A stretch of 12,178 bases of DNA from Clostridium sp. UBA6758 (GCA_002453475.1 DKGY01000090.1:48153-60330), one strand, 5' to 3'; shown: positions 1-7,756, counted from the stretch's first letter. Numbers and translations are program-made. Notes: generated from the sequence alone by a model not told the origin.

Positions 1-5
1 CCTTT

Positions 6-2177
6 TTACTGTTTCTTCCTATAGACATCCTTAACATCCTTGATTTTCCTAAGTTTAGCTTGAATATCCTTTAAATGCTCTATACTAGAAATATTTATTT
101 TCAAACTTACAACAGCTATATTTTGTTTATTTGTTACAGCACTTATTGATAAAATATTAGCTTTCACAAGCCCTAGTATTTCTATAATATCTGTGAGAAG
201 ACCTAATCTATCCTCAGCTATTACTTCTATATCAGCAATATATTTATCTTTATTTTCTTTTCCCCAAGCTACTTCAACTATTTTGTGACCTTCCTTGTCC
301 TGTAAGTTAATTACATTTTTACAGTCACTTCTATGAATAGATACACCCTTTCCTCTTGTAATATATCCAATAATATCATCTCCATATACAGGACTACAAC
401 ATTTTGCAAATCTTACTTGAATATTAGACATATCCTTAACTGTAACTCCAGAATAACTATCATTCTTTTGTTTTTTGTTTTTCTCCTCATGAATTAGCCT
501 TAGCTCATCAAGTTTTAACTGCTTAGAGTTCTCTTTATCATGAGCATCCTTTAGTTTACTTATCATATTATTAGGATTTATGTCACCAATACCTACTCCA
601 TGGTATAGGTCATCCATATTTTTTAGGTTGTATCTTCTAACAATCTTTTCTATAATATCTTCATTAATTATTTGGGAAAATATACAATTCTGCTTCTTAC
701 ACTCTTTATCTACTAATTCTTTTCCCTTTGCTATGGTCTCTTCTCTATTTGCCTTTTTAAACCAAAGCTTAATTTTACTCCTTGCTTGATTACTCTTTAC
801 TATATTAAGCCAATCAATGCTAGGTCCTTTTGAATTAGTAGCTGTAATTACCTCTACAATTTCCCCCGTTCTAAGCTTATAATCTAGAGGTACTATCTTT
901 CCATTTACCTTCCCTCCAACACACTTATGACCTACTGCAGTATGAATAGCATAAGCAAAATCTATAGGTGTAGAGTCATTCGGTAAATTTATAACATCAC
1001 CCTTTGGAGTAAACACAAATACTTCATCAGAAAATAAATCTATCTTAAACCCTTCCATAAACTCTTCAGCATCAGAAGTTTCTCCTTGCCATTCTAGCAT
1101 TTCTCTAAGCCAATATAGCTTTGAATCTAAGGATTTATCTTCATCCTGAACACTTTCCTTATATTTCCAGTGAGCTGCAATACCATATTCAGCAGTTCTA
1201 TGCATTTCAAATGTTCTAATTTGTATTTCAAAGGGTTTTCCGAAAGGTCCTATTACAGTTGAATGAAGAGACTGATACATATTAGGTTTAGGCATAGCAA
1301 TATAGTCCTTAAATCTACCTGGTATAGGCTTATACATAGTATGTACTATTCCCAATGCTGCATAACAATTTCCAATATCATCTACTAATATCCTCACTGC
1401 TGTAAGATCAAATATTTGATCTATGGTTTTACTACTTTTAATCATTTTTCTATAAATACTATAGAAGTGCTTTGGTCTACCTTCTATTTCTGCTGTAATT
1501 CCACCCATATTAAGATTTAATTTAAGTTGTGATATAATATGACTTATTTGCTCTTCCCTTTCATTTCTCTTATCTGAAATCAACTTAACTAAGTCATAAT
1601 ATTCTGTTGGATTTAAGTATCTTAATGCTAAATCCTCTAGTTCCCACTTTATTTTTGATATACCTAACCTGTGAGCTAACGGTGCATATATATCTAAAGT
1701 TTCCTTAGCCTTTTCTTTCTGTTTATTCTCAGGCATGTATTTTAACGTTCTTAAGTTATGTAATCTATCCGCCAATTTTATAAGTATTACTCTTATATCT
1801 TTGGCCATAGCAAGAAGCATTTTTCTAACATTATCTGCTTGCTGTTCTTCTTTTGACTTATATTTTATTTTACCTAGCTTAGATACCCCTTCTACTAAAT
1901 CTGCCACTTCTATAGAGAAGATGTTACAAACATCTTCATATGTATATTCTGTATCTTCAATTACATCATGTAAAAGACCTGCCACTATAGTAGAGGTATC
2001 AAGTCCTAGTTCAGCCAAAATACAAGCTACTTCTAAAGGATGAATTATATAAGGCTCTCCTGACTCTCTTCTTTGATCTTTATGGGCATTTACAGAAAAT
2101 TCATAGGCCTTATTTACAAAATTGATATCTACATTGTGACAATTACTATTAATTTTTTCTATCAATTTATCAATCAT
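6..2177 (-). CDS. rel: Bifunctional (p)ppGpp synthetase/hydrolase, Rel/SpoT family
   Basis: Long RelA/SpoT homologue of 723 residues, the usual size for the family. It makes and breaks down the stringent-response alarmones ppGpp and pppGpp in the cytosol, on or off the ribosome. The N-terminal HD hydrolase domain (about 20-200) keeps H46, the HD pair H70-D71, E74-D75 and the DRLHN motif at 137-141, so hydrolysis should be active. The synthetase domain (about 230-345) has RFKD at 288-291 followed by YQSLHST at 301-307 and EIQIRT at 317-322. The RxKD form is typical of bifunctional enzymes rather than synthetase-only RelA. A TGS domain follows (about 385-448), then a helical region, a Cys-containing domain (CC at 593-594, C619) and a C-terminal ACT domain (about 648-723). 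ATG start with AGGAG 9 nt upstream. It lies downstream of apt, the common Firmicutes order, but has its own promoter and leader hairpin. No missing motif seen. Confidence 0.97.
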   Translation of the reverse strand: MIDKLIEKINSNCHNVDINFVNKAYEFSVNAHKDQRRESGEPYIIHPLEVACILAELGLDTSTIVAGLLHDVIEDTEYTYEDVCNIFSIEVADLVEGVSKLGKIKYKSKEEQQADNVRKMLLAMAKDIRVILIKLADRLHNLRTLKYMPENKQKEKAKETLDIYAPLAHRLGISKIKWELEDLALRYLNPTEYYDLVKLISDKRNEREEQISHIISQLKLNLNMGGITAEIEGRPKHFYSIYRKMIKSSKTIDQIFDLTAVRILVDDIGNCYAALGIVHTMYKPIPGRFKDYIAMPKPNMYQSLHSTVIGPFGKPFEIQIRTFEMHRTAEYGIAAHWKYKESVQDEDKSLDSKLYWLREMLEWQGETSDAEEFMEGFKIDLFSDEVFVFTPKGDVINLPNDSTPIDFAYAIHTAVGHKCVGGKVNGKIVPLDYKLRTGEIVEVITATNSKGPSIDWLNIVKSNQARSKIKLWFKKANREETIAKGKELVDKECKKQNCIFSQIINEDIIEKIVRRYNLKNMDDLYHGVGIGDINPNNMISKLKDAHDKENSKQLKLDELRLIHEEKNKKQKNDSYSGVTVKDMSNIQVRFAKCCSPVYGDDIIGYITRGKGVSIHRSDCKNVINLQDKEGHKIVEVAWGKENKDKYIADIEVIAEDRLGLLTDIIEILGLVKANILSISAVTNKQNIAVVSLKINISSIEHLKDIQAKLRKIKDVKDVYRKKQ

Positions 2178-2200
2178 TGTAATACACTCCTAAAATTAAA

Positions 2201-2220
2201 GGCTGGTTAATGAACCAGCC
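2201..2220 (-). terminator. Terminator-like hairpin in the rel leader, downstream of apt
   Basis: Perfect 8-bp inverted repeat, GGCTGGTT pairing with AACCAGCC around a 4-nt loop. On the minus strand it is followed by TTTAATTTT, an imperfect U-tract. It lies between the apt stop and the rel ribosome binding site, with its 3' arm 23 nt before the rel ATG. It could end apt transcription. Because a good promoter (2242-2270) lies upstream of it, it would also fall inside the 5' leader of rel mRNA and could act there as an attenuator or a 5' stabilising stem. The hairpin is seen directly; its function is inferred. Confidence 0.7.
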
Positions 2221-2241
2221 ACCTATTTAAACTCAGTAATA

Positions 2242-2270
2242 ATTATATACTATAACCCAAATTATTTCAA
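2242..2270 (-). promoter_or_regulatory. Sigma-A type promoter for rel
   Basis: On the minus strand, TTGAAA (2265-2270) is separated by exactly 17 nt from TATAAT (2242-2247). This is a near-consensus vegetative promoter beginning 14 nt after the apt stop. The predicted start site is near 2235, giving a leader of roughly 58 nt that contains the 2201-2220 hairpin. It implies rel can be transcribed independently of apt. In AT-rich DNA chance matches occur, but both boxes and the spacing are good. Confidence 0.65.
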
Positions 2271-2283
2271 TTTATGTTCAATT

Positions 2284-2802
2284 CTAAAATGGATAGTCTA
2301 TAACAGACATAATATCATATTGTGCTATTTTTTCTCTACCTTTAAGTTCTGTAAGTTCTATTAAAAAGTCTATGGCTACAACTTCCCCACCAGATTCCTC
2401 AACAAGCTTTGCAACAGCAGATACAGTTCCTCCTGTAGCAAGTAAATCATCAACAATTGCTACTCTCTGGCCCTTTTTAATAGCATCCTTATGAATTTCT
2501 AACACATCACTGCCATATTCTAAATCATAAGAAGTTTGAATAGTTTCATAGGGTAATTTACCTGGTTTTCTAACTGGTACAAAACCAGCTCCTAAAGCAT
2601 AAGCCACTGGTACTCCAAATAAAAAGCCCCTAGCCTCTGGTCCTATTACGATATCAATTTTTTTCTCTTTTAAATGATTGGCAATAACATCTATGGACGA
2701 TCTTAATGCTTCTCCATCTTGAAGTAAAGTAGTTACATCTTTAAAACTTATACCTTCTTTTGGAAATCCGTCTATTATTCTAACTTTATCCTTTAAATTC
2801 AT
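2284..2802 (-). CDS. apt: Adenine phosphoribosyltransferase
   Basis: Purine salvage enzyme that joins adenine to PRPP, giving AMP and pyrophosphate in the cytosol. At 172 residues it has the normal length of the family. The PRPP-binding signature of type I phosphoribosyltransferases is seen at about 115-126 ([10 protein letters not shown]). The adenine/flexible-loop region [11 protein letters not shown] lies at 77-87, and GPEARGF at 54-60 is the family motif near the active site. ATG start with a strong AGGAGG about 8 nt upstream. It has a probable promoter of its own and lies between a RecJ-like gene and rel, the usual clostridial setting, which links purine nucleotide pools to the stringent response. 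Nothing unusual seen. Confidence 0.97.
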   Translation of the reverse strand: MNLKDKVRIIDGFPKEGISFKDVTTLLQDGEALRSSIDVIANHLKEKKIDIVIGPEARGFLFGVPVAYALGAGFVPVRKPGKLPYETIQTSYDLEYGSDVLEIHKDAIKKGQRVAIVDDLLATGGTVSAVAKLVEESGGEVVAIDFLIELTELKGREKIAQYDIMSVIDYPF

Positions 2803-2850
2803 CTTTTACTCCTCCTAAACCCTTAACCAAACACATCTTTACATAACTAA

Positions 2851-2880
2851 ATTATATATTAACCTTGATATTTAATGCAA
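2851..2880 (-). promoter_or_regulatory. Sigma-A type promoter for apt
   Basis: On the minus strand, TTGCAT (2875-2880) is separated by 18 nt from TATAAT (2851-2856), in the 122-nt gap between the RecJ-like gene and apt. The predicted start site is near 2844, giving a leader of about 40 nt. The -10 box is perfect; the -35 has four of six consensus bases. Read-through from the upstream gene is also possible, since I see no clear terminator after it. Confidence 0.55.
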
Positions 2881-2924
2881 TACTTTCGAAAATATGTATA
2901 TTAAATAGATTTTCTGTAAAGAAG

Positions 2925-3770
2925 CTATTCAAAACTCATCATAACCTCTTTATATAAGAATTTTGATATTTGCTTTGCTCTATAACTATCATTAGTAGTA
3001 AAAAGTTCAACGATTATTCTTGCATTATCTAGCTTATTCTTTGAAATCATCTTTGGCAAAAGCTTTATGATACCTTCATCATAAAACTTCATAATACCAC
3101 CATAATTCCGTTCATGTTCTCTTATTAATGCCTTAACTCCATAGTTATTAGTTTTCTTTAACTTTTTACACCCTTCTTCTACAAAATATCGATTTTCTTC
3201 TTCTATTTCTATCCCTGTTGTAATTATACCCATCATTACTAAATCTAAATACTTTTGTGTGCAACTTATCTTATAATAAGAAGCTATAACTTCTATGAAT
3301 TTATATATAAGCGAACAACCTGTAAAATCCTTAAAAGGATAATTACAATTAGTTTGACAGGTGTTTATGGTTATACAATTCTTATCCTCTACTATGTGAT
3401 TATGATAATCCGTTACAATTATATCAATATTGTTTTCCTTACAAAGTTGTATTTCTTCTTTAGATTTAACTCCACAACCAACAGTTATAATTAAATTTGC
3501 TCCAAGACATAATAAATTATTCTCTATATCTTCTTTATTTAAATTTCTATCATTTCTATATACACTGGGTATATAATATTCTACATCACTGTTTACATAT
3601 CGTAATACTAGCATAAGAAGAGATATGGCACATACGCTATCAAAGTCATGATAGCCATATATAACTATCTTTTCTCTCTCATTGATAGCTTTCACAATTC
3701 TGTTTAATGCAATTTTCATATTTCCTAATAGAAATGGATCATTATCTTTCCTATTCATACTATACTCCAT
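2925..3770 (-). CDS. Short RecJ-like DHH-family protein with a degraded active site
   Basis: 281 residues that follow the N-terminal DHH core of the single-strand exonuclease RecJ. RecJ itself is about 550-800 residues and also has DHHA1 and OB domains, which are missing here. Positions recognisable by eye are IYGYHDFDS at 37-45 (RecJ motif I, usually YGDYDADG), LIITVGCGV at 93-101 (usually VDCG), IIVTDYH at 117-123 (usually TDHH), NYPFKDFTG at 143-151, and a segment at 174-200 matching RecJ's ALGTVADVVPL...ENR region. D42, D44, D121 and H123 remain. The VDCG aspartate is G98, the first His of DHH is Y122, and the ADV aspartate is T185. Nuclease activity is therefore unlikely. The frame is intact, has GGAGG 7 nt before its ATG, and has its own promoter, so it looks like a maintained gene and not an obvious pseudogene. 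Role unknown; a DNA- or nucleotide-binding or regulatory job is possible. Confidence 0.85.
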   Translation of the reverse strand: MEYSMNRKDNDPFLLGNMKIALNRIVKAINEREKIVIYGYHDFDSVCAISLLMLVLRYVNSDVEYYIPSVYRNDRNLNKEDIENNLLCLGANLIITVGCGVKSKEEIQLCKENNIDIIVTDYHNHIVEDKNCITINTCQTNCNYPFKDFTGCSLIYKFIEVIASYYKISCTQKYLDLVMMGIITTGIEIEEENRYFVEEGCKKLKKTNNYGVKALIREHERNYGGIMKFYDEGIIKLLPKMISKNKLDNARIIVELFTTNDSYRAKQISKFLYKEVMMSFE

Positions 3771-3835
3771 ATGTGCTCCTCCAAATTAGTTCCATGAGTA
3801 GTTACTTGATCCCTTATATTTTCATTTTATATTTT

Positions 3836-3880
3836 AGTGATCATATTCTCTTGAACAAAAACTTCTAACCCCATATCACT
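3836..3880 (-). repeat. Imperfect inverted repeat in the RecJ-like gene leader
   Basis: AGTGATCATAT (3836-3846) and ATATCACT (3873-3880) form an imperfect inverted repeat with a small bulge, inside the predicted leader of about 150 nt between the 3928-3956 promoter and the RecJ-like ATG. It could be a leader stem-loop or operator. The pairing is weak and may be chance in AT-rich DNA. I recognise no known riboswitch here, and nothing else in the 3771-3972 gap apart from the promoter and ribosome binding site. Confidence 0.25.
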
Positions 3881-3927
3881 TGTACATATTATGGAGTCTA
3901 AGAAATCTATTTATAGAAAACAAATAT

Positions 3928-3956
3928 ATTATAATTTAAAACTGACAATTTTACAA
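3928..3956 (-). promoter_or_regulatory. Sigma-A type promoter for the RecJ-like gene
   Basis: On the minus strand, TTGTAA (3951-3956) is separated by 17 nt from a perfect TATAAT (3928-3933). It begins just after the secDF terminator. The predicted start is near 3921, giving a leader of about 150 nt. Terminator followed by promoter marks a transcription unit boundary between secDF and the RecJ-like gene. Confidence 0.6.
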
Positions 3957-3972
3957 ACAAATTATTATAAAA

Positions 3973-4006
3973 ATGGCGAAAAACATGATAAAATGTCTTT
4001 CGCCAT
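3973..4006 (-). terminator. Intrinsic terminator of secDF
   Basis: Inverted repeat ATGGCGAAA (3973-3981) with TTTCGCCAT (3998-4006), extended inward past one mismatch by ACAT/ATGT, around a 6-nt loop. On the minus strand the stem runs into TTTTTAT. It starts 14 nt after the secDF stop. The plus-strand side also has a T-rich tail a few bases out, but no plus-strand gene faces it. Confidence 0.85.
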
Positions 4007-4019
4007 AGAATTTTTTATA

Positions 4020-6164
4020 TTATGCTACTGCCTTAGATTTCTTTTTTTTCTTAGCATTTTTAATTATTACCCATAACGGTGAAGCTATAAATATTGAAGA
4101 ATACGCTCCACAAGCAATTCCCACTATAAGTGGAAGTGAAAACTCTCTTATGGATGGCACAAAAATATAAACTGCCACTATAGTTATAAGTGTTGTTAAT
4201 GATGTATTTATACTTCTAGTCATAGTTTCTGTGATACTAATATTAGCAACTTCTTTTGAATCCATTCTTCTATTCTTCTTAACATTTTCCCTTATTCTAT
4301 CAAATATAACAATAGTATCATTGATAGAATATCCTACTATAGTTAAAATAGCTGCTATAAATGGTGTATTAGCTTGAATATCAAATATAGCATAGAAGGA
4401 AAGTGTAATAAATACATCATGAAGTAAAGCTATAATAGCCGCTGCTGCATAGCTAAATTCAAATCTAGCCGTGATATATATAAGCATAGCAATAGATGCT
4501 ACTCCTAATGCTAATAGTGCCTTTTTCTTTAATTCATTTCCTACAGTAGATCCTATACTTTCTTTACCTATAAGAGCACTATCCTCTAAAGAATATTTTC
4601 CTTTTATTTCATCAACAAGAGCATTGGTTTTTGCTTCATCTAATACTCCTTCTTGAACAATAATTTGTATTTCTTTACCCTCATTAGCTAACTTTGTTGA
4701 GTACTTACCCTTAGCATACTTATCAATAATAGTATTTACATCATCCTTATTAAATTGTTGATTCATATCTAAAGTAATTAATGTACCACCTTTAAAATCT
4801 ATGCCATAGTTTAAGCCTCTAGTTGCTAAAAACCCAACTCCTATAACAGTTATAATAATCGATATGGCAAACCATATTTTGGTCTTCTCTATTATTTTAA
4901 GGCTACTAAATTCATGTTTTTTTCCTTCTCTCACACCAAAATATGATGGTTTATTTATCCAACCTGCATTTACAGCATTATTGAGTAGAAACTTTGTAAC
5001 AAATAGGGCAGTAAATATACTTACAATAATACCTATAAGTAGTGTTACTGCAAATCCCTTAACAGAACCTGAGCCTAGGAAGTATAATACTAATGCTGCA
5101 ATAATTGTAGTTATATTAGAGTCTAAAATTGATGATAATGCTCTACTATAACCAACTTCCACAGAAGTCTTTATAGATTTACCTAACCTTAACTCTTCCT
5201 TCGTTCTTTCAAATATAAGTACATTAGCATCCACAGCCATACCAATGGTAAGAATTAAACCTGCAATACCTGCTAAAGTTAATACTACTCCAAATTGAGA
5301 AAATATGACAAGTAATAAACTTACATATAAAACTATAGCTACAGAAGCAATAATTCCTGGCACTCTATAGTATGCAACCATAAATAATATTATACAAGCT
5401 ATTCCTATCATGGCAGCTGTTTTACTAAGTGACAATGCCTCTGCTCCAATAGTTGGTCCTACAGTTTTAACTGAGCTTACTTCTAGTTTAACTGGAAGAG
5501 CTCCAGAAGTTATGATATTAGCAATAGAATTTGCTTCTTCTAGAGAACTCATACCTTCAATAACTGCCTTTCCATCACTTATAACAGAATTAACCGTTGG
5601 ATTAGTTAAAATTTCACCATCCATTTTTATAGCTATATTTTTATTTAAGAATGTCTTAGTTGCTTCCGCAAACTTTGCAGTTCCCTCTTCATTTAATTCA
5701 AGATTAACAACATACTTATTATCTTGGGATATATATGCTCCTGCTTCTTTAACTTCCTTACCCGTTAAAATTACATTGCCTTCCGGGTCTTCAAAGGTTA
5801 ATTCTCCAGTTTTACCGATGGTATCTAAAACCTTATCTGTATTAAACTCACCTGGAATTTCTATTCTAATTCTATTTTCGCCTTCTTGAGTTATAGGAAT
5901 TTCACTTACTCCCTCTTTATTTATTCTCATCGAAATAAGCTCTATAGTTCTTTCTATAACAGCTTGATCTACCTTCTCCTCCTTTATCTCCATTAAAAGA
6001 GAAGTTCCTCCTACTAAATCTAATCCCTTATCAATACTGCTTTCAAAGGTTTTGATTCTATAATTCCCTAAATCCACCCCATAAAGACCAGCGTATGCAA
6101 AAAGACCTATTGATATTATTGCTATGATAACTAGAATTGCACTTTTTCTATTTTTCTTCCTCAT
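4020..6164 (-). CDS. secDF: Fused protein translocase subunit SecDF
   Basis: Membrane partner of SecYEG that uses the proton gradient to help pull secreted proteins across the membrane. Its 714 residues join SecD and SecF in one chain, close in length to fused SecDF of Bacillus. SecD half: a first membrane segment (about 8-29), the P1 periplasmic region starting at GLDLVGG (47-53), then about five membrane segments (244-392) with the VDANVLIFER motif at 311-320 (D312). Junction at about 400-422. SecF half: a membrane segment (about 428-448), DFKGG (456-460), then about five membrane segments (547-700) with SINDTIVIFDRIREN at 613-627 (D616) and R650. D312, D616 and R650 correspond to the charged residues needed for proton transport in studied SecDF proteins. 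Lys-rich C-terminus. ATG start with AGGAAAGGGG about 6 nt upstream. Flanked by terminators on both sides, so it may be its own transcription unit. Confidence 0.97.
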   Translation of the reverse strand: MRKKNRKSAILVIIAIISIGLFAYAGLYGVDLGNYRIKTFESSIDKGLDLVGGTSLLMEIKEEKVDQAVIERTIELISMRINKEGVSEIPITQEGENRIRIEIPGEFNTDKVLDTIGKTGELTFEDPEGNVILTGKEVKEAGAYISQDNKYVVNLELNEEGTAKFAEATKTFLNKNIAIKMDGEILTNPTVNSVISDGKAVIEGMSSLEEANSIANIITSGALPVKLEVSSVKTVGPTIGAEALSLSKTAAMIGIACIILFMVAYYRVPGIIASVAIVLYVSLLLVIFSQFGVVLTLAGIAGLILTIGMAVDANVLIFERTKEELRLGKSIKTSVEVGYSRALSSILDSNITTIIAALVLYFLGSGSVKGFAVTLLIGIIVSIFTALFVTKFLLNNAVNAGWINKPSYFGVREGKKHEFSSLKIIEKTKIWFAISIIITVIGVGFLATRGLNYGIDFKGGTLITLDMNQQFNKDDVNTIIDKYAKGKYSTKLANEGKEIQIIVQEGVLDEAKTNALVDEIKGKYSLEDSALIGKESIGSTVGNELKKKALLALGVASIAMLIYITARFEFSYAAAAIIALLHDVFITLSFYAIFDIQANTPFIAAILTIVGYSINDTIVIFDRIRENVKKNRRMDSKEVANISITETMTRSINTSLTTLITIVAVYIFVPSIREFSLPLIVGIACGAYSSIFIASPLWVIIKNAKKKKKSKAVA

Positions 6165-6231
6165 GGTTATCCCCTTTCCTGTTATTTAATTGTATTTTTC
6201 TAATTGTCCATTTATTATTTATTTTACAGGT

Positions 6232-6237
6232 ATTATA
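6232..6237 (-). promoter_or_regulatory. Possible -10 box for secDF
   Basis: TATAAT on the minus strand, 67 nt upstream of the secDF ATG and downstream of the scfB terminator, where a promoter is expected. I cannot find a convincing -35 at 16-18 nt, so this is only a candidate. The rest of the gap (6165-6296) holds the ribosome binding site and otherwise nothing I recognise. Confidence 0.3.
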
Positions 6238-6296
6238 TGGATAAAATCAAGTGTATATAATTTAATTTTCTGTATATTCCTCATTTTTCTTAAAAT

Positions 6297-6323
6297 AAGG
6301 ATAGAATTCTTAATTCTATCCTT
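6297..6323 (-). terminator. Intrinsic terminator of scfB
   Basis: Perfect 12-bp inverted repeat, AAGGATAGAATT (6297-6308) with AATTCTATCCTT (6312-6323), around a 3-nt loop. On the minus strand it is followed by ATTTTAAG. It starts 10 nt after the scfB stop and would end the peptide/maturase transcript before secDF. The U-tract is short, so termination may be partial. Confidence 0.75.
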
Positions 6324-6333
6324 TAAAACACAA

Positions 6334-7698
6334 TTATTTATTCATTGTTCTAGCTTTTAAAGCAATAGCACACTCTATTCTCTTCTTTTGCATTTTACAA
6401 CCTAATTCATATGGAATGTGAACATCTCCATTAAAGTTAAAGTTGTTAGCTTGGCATCCTCCACTACAGTAGAATCTCGCCCAGCAATTTTTACATGTAG
6501 GTTTATTATATATGTGAGCATCCTTAAGATTTTGAACTATAGAAAAGTCCTTAACCCCTTCATATATATCTCCCATAAGAAAGTCTTCATTTCCTACAAA
6601 TTGATGACAAGGATATATTTCTCCATCTGGAGTAACTGCTACATATTCGTGTCCAGCTCCACATCCTGAAATTCTCTTATAGATGCATGGACCTCCTTGT
6701 AAATCTACATTAAAGTGATAGAATTTAAAGGATTTTCCAGCCTCATATTTTTCAATCATATACTCATATAATTTATCATATTGATTAAAAATTGTAGGAA
6801 GATCCTCTTCTCTTAATGAAAGTTCATGGTCATCAGGAAGTACTACTGGTTCAATAGATACTTCATCAAAGCCTAGATCTACCATATGCTTTACATCTTC
6901 AAAGAAATCTGTATTTTCTCTTGTAAAAGTACCCCTTACATAATAAGTCTTAGATTTATCTCTTATATCTACCATTTTCTTTATTTTAGGTAATATGGAT
7001 TCATAGGTACCACTTCCATCAAATCTTATTCTTACTTTATCATTGACTTCTTTTCTTCCATCTATACTTAAAATTATATTTCCCATGTTTTTATCAAGGT
7101 AGTCCATTATTTCATCATTTAAAAGGGTAGCGTTAGTAGTCATAGTAAATCTAATATTTTTATTGTGAAGTTTTTCTTGCTCCCTACCATAATCTACTAT
7201 TTCCTTTATGATGTCAAAGGCCATAAGTGGCTCTCCACCAAATAAGTCAATCTCTATATTTTTTCTTTTTCCTGAGTTTTTTATAACAAAATCTATAGCG
7301 TCTTTACCTGTTTGCGCGCTCATGGTTTTTCTACAACCCTTATATTCTCCTTCATCAGCAAAACAATATTTGCACTTCAAATTACAATCATGAATTATAT
7401 TAAGACAAAGGGCCTTAATAGCTACCTCTGCTTGTCCACTCATCATTGCTATATTTTCATATAAATCTTTAGAATATAGTATTTCTTCATGAACTAAAGA
7501 TTCTAATTCCTCATATACCTCATCAATTTCTTCACTGGAGTATCTATCCTTATATATTTCTTTTAACTCGTCTTTAGTTTTAAGTTTATCTGAGTCTAAC
7601 ATGTCATATACAAGCTCATCTACTTCATGAACTGCACCTGAATTTACATCTATTACATAAAAATCATTACCTTGTCTAAATTTATGAATTAATTCCAT
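6334..7698 (-). CDS. scfB: SCIFF maturase, radical SAM/SPASM thioether-forming enzyme
   Basis: Cytosolic radical SAM enzyme that forms a thioether cross-link in the SCIFF peptide encoded just upstream. 454 residues. Residues 1-90 look like a peptide-binding RiPP recognition element. The radical SAM cluster is CxxxCxxC at C105, C109, C112, followed by GGEP at 154-157 for SAM binding. The SPASM/twitch region carries the auxiliary cluster cysteines: C338, C346, C364, C402, C405, C411, C415 and C434. Characterised SCIFF maturases join a cysteine sulfur to a threonine alpha carbon; those residues (C32 and T37) are present in the neighbouring peptide. ATG start with AGGAGG 7 nt upstream. It follows scfA after a 58-nt gap containing a hairpin and ends in a terminator. 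All cluster ligands appear present, so it should be active. Family assignment rests on motifs plus the adjacent substrate. Confidence 0.96.
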   Translation of the reverse strand: MELIHKFRQGNDFYVIDVNSGAVHEVDELVYDMLDSDKLKTKDELKEIYKDRYSSEEIDEVYEELESLVHEEILYSKDLYENIAMMSGQAEVAIKALCLNIIHDCNLKCKYCFADEGEYKGCRKTMSAQTGKDAIDFVIKNSGKRKNIEIDLFGGEPLMAFDIIKEIVDYGREQEKLHNKNIRFTMTTNATLLNDEIMDYLDKNMGNIILSIDGRKEVNDKVRIRFDGSGTYESILPKIKKMVDIRDKSKTYYVRGTFTRENTDFFEDVKHMVDLGFDEVSIEPVVLPDDHELSLREEDLPTIFNQYDKLYEYMIEKYEAGKSFKFYHFNVDLQGGPCIYKRISGCGAGHEYVAVTPDGEIYPCHQFVGNEDFLMGDIYEGVKDFSIVQNLKDAHIYNKPTCKNCWARFYCSGGCQANNFNFNGDVHIPYELGCKMQKKRIECAIALKARTMNK

Positions 7699-7724
7699 TG
7701 TTTTTCCTCCTAACTAAACACAAA

Positions 7725-7745
7725 GCAGTAACTTTTTGTTACTGC
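7725..7745 (-). terminator. Hairpin between scfA and scfB (partial terminator)
   Basis: Perfect 8-bp inverted repeat, GCAGTAAC with GTTACTGC, around a 5-nt loop, 11 nt after the scfA stop. On the minus strand it is followed by TTTGTGTTT, a broken U-tract, and then by the scfB ribosome binding site. Such a leaky terminator or 3'-end stabilising stem would give more peptide mRNA than maturase mRNA, as expected when one enzyme modifies many precursors. The structure is seen directly; the stoichiometry role is inferred. Confidence 0.7.
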
Positions 7746-7756
7746 CTTTAAAATGA

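Noticed and set aside
1735-2043. Plus-strand open frame of 102 codons inside rel
   Set aside because: Antisense to the conserved HD hydrolase domain; explained by codon use on the other strand.
2925-3770. Calling the RecJ-like gene a functional single-strand exonuclease RecJ
   Set aside because: It is about half the length of RecJ, lacks DHHA1 and OB domains, and several catalytic metal ligands are replaced.
3771-3972. Riboswitch or small RNA in the gap before the RecJ-like gene
   Set aside because: I recognise no known aptamer core or GC-rich conserved structure; only a weak inverted repeat is present.
3891-4076. Plus-strand open frame of 61 codons over the secDF terminator
   Set aside because: It runs through the terminator stem and the 3' end of secDF, lacks a ribosome binding site, has low-complexity composition and resembles no family.
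5410-5889. Plus-strand open frame of 159 codons inside secDF
   Set aside because: It is antisense to the well-conserved SecD periplasmic region and reads as its shadow; no ribosome binding site or family resemblance.
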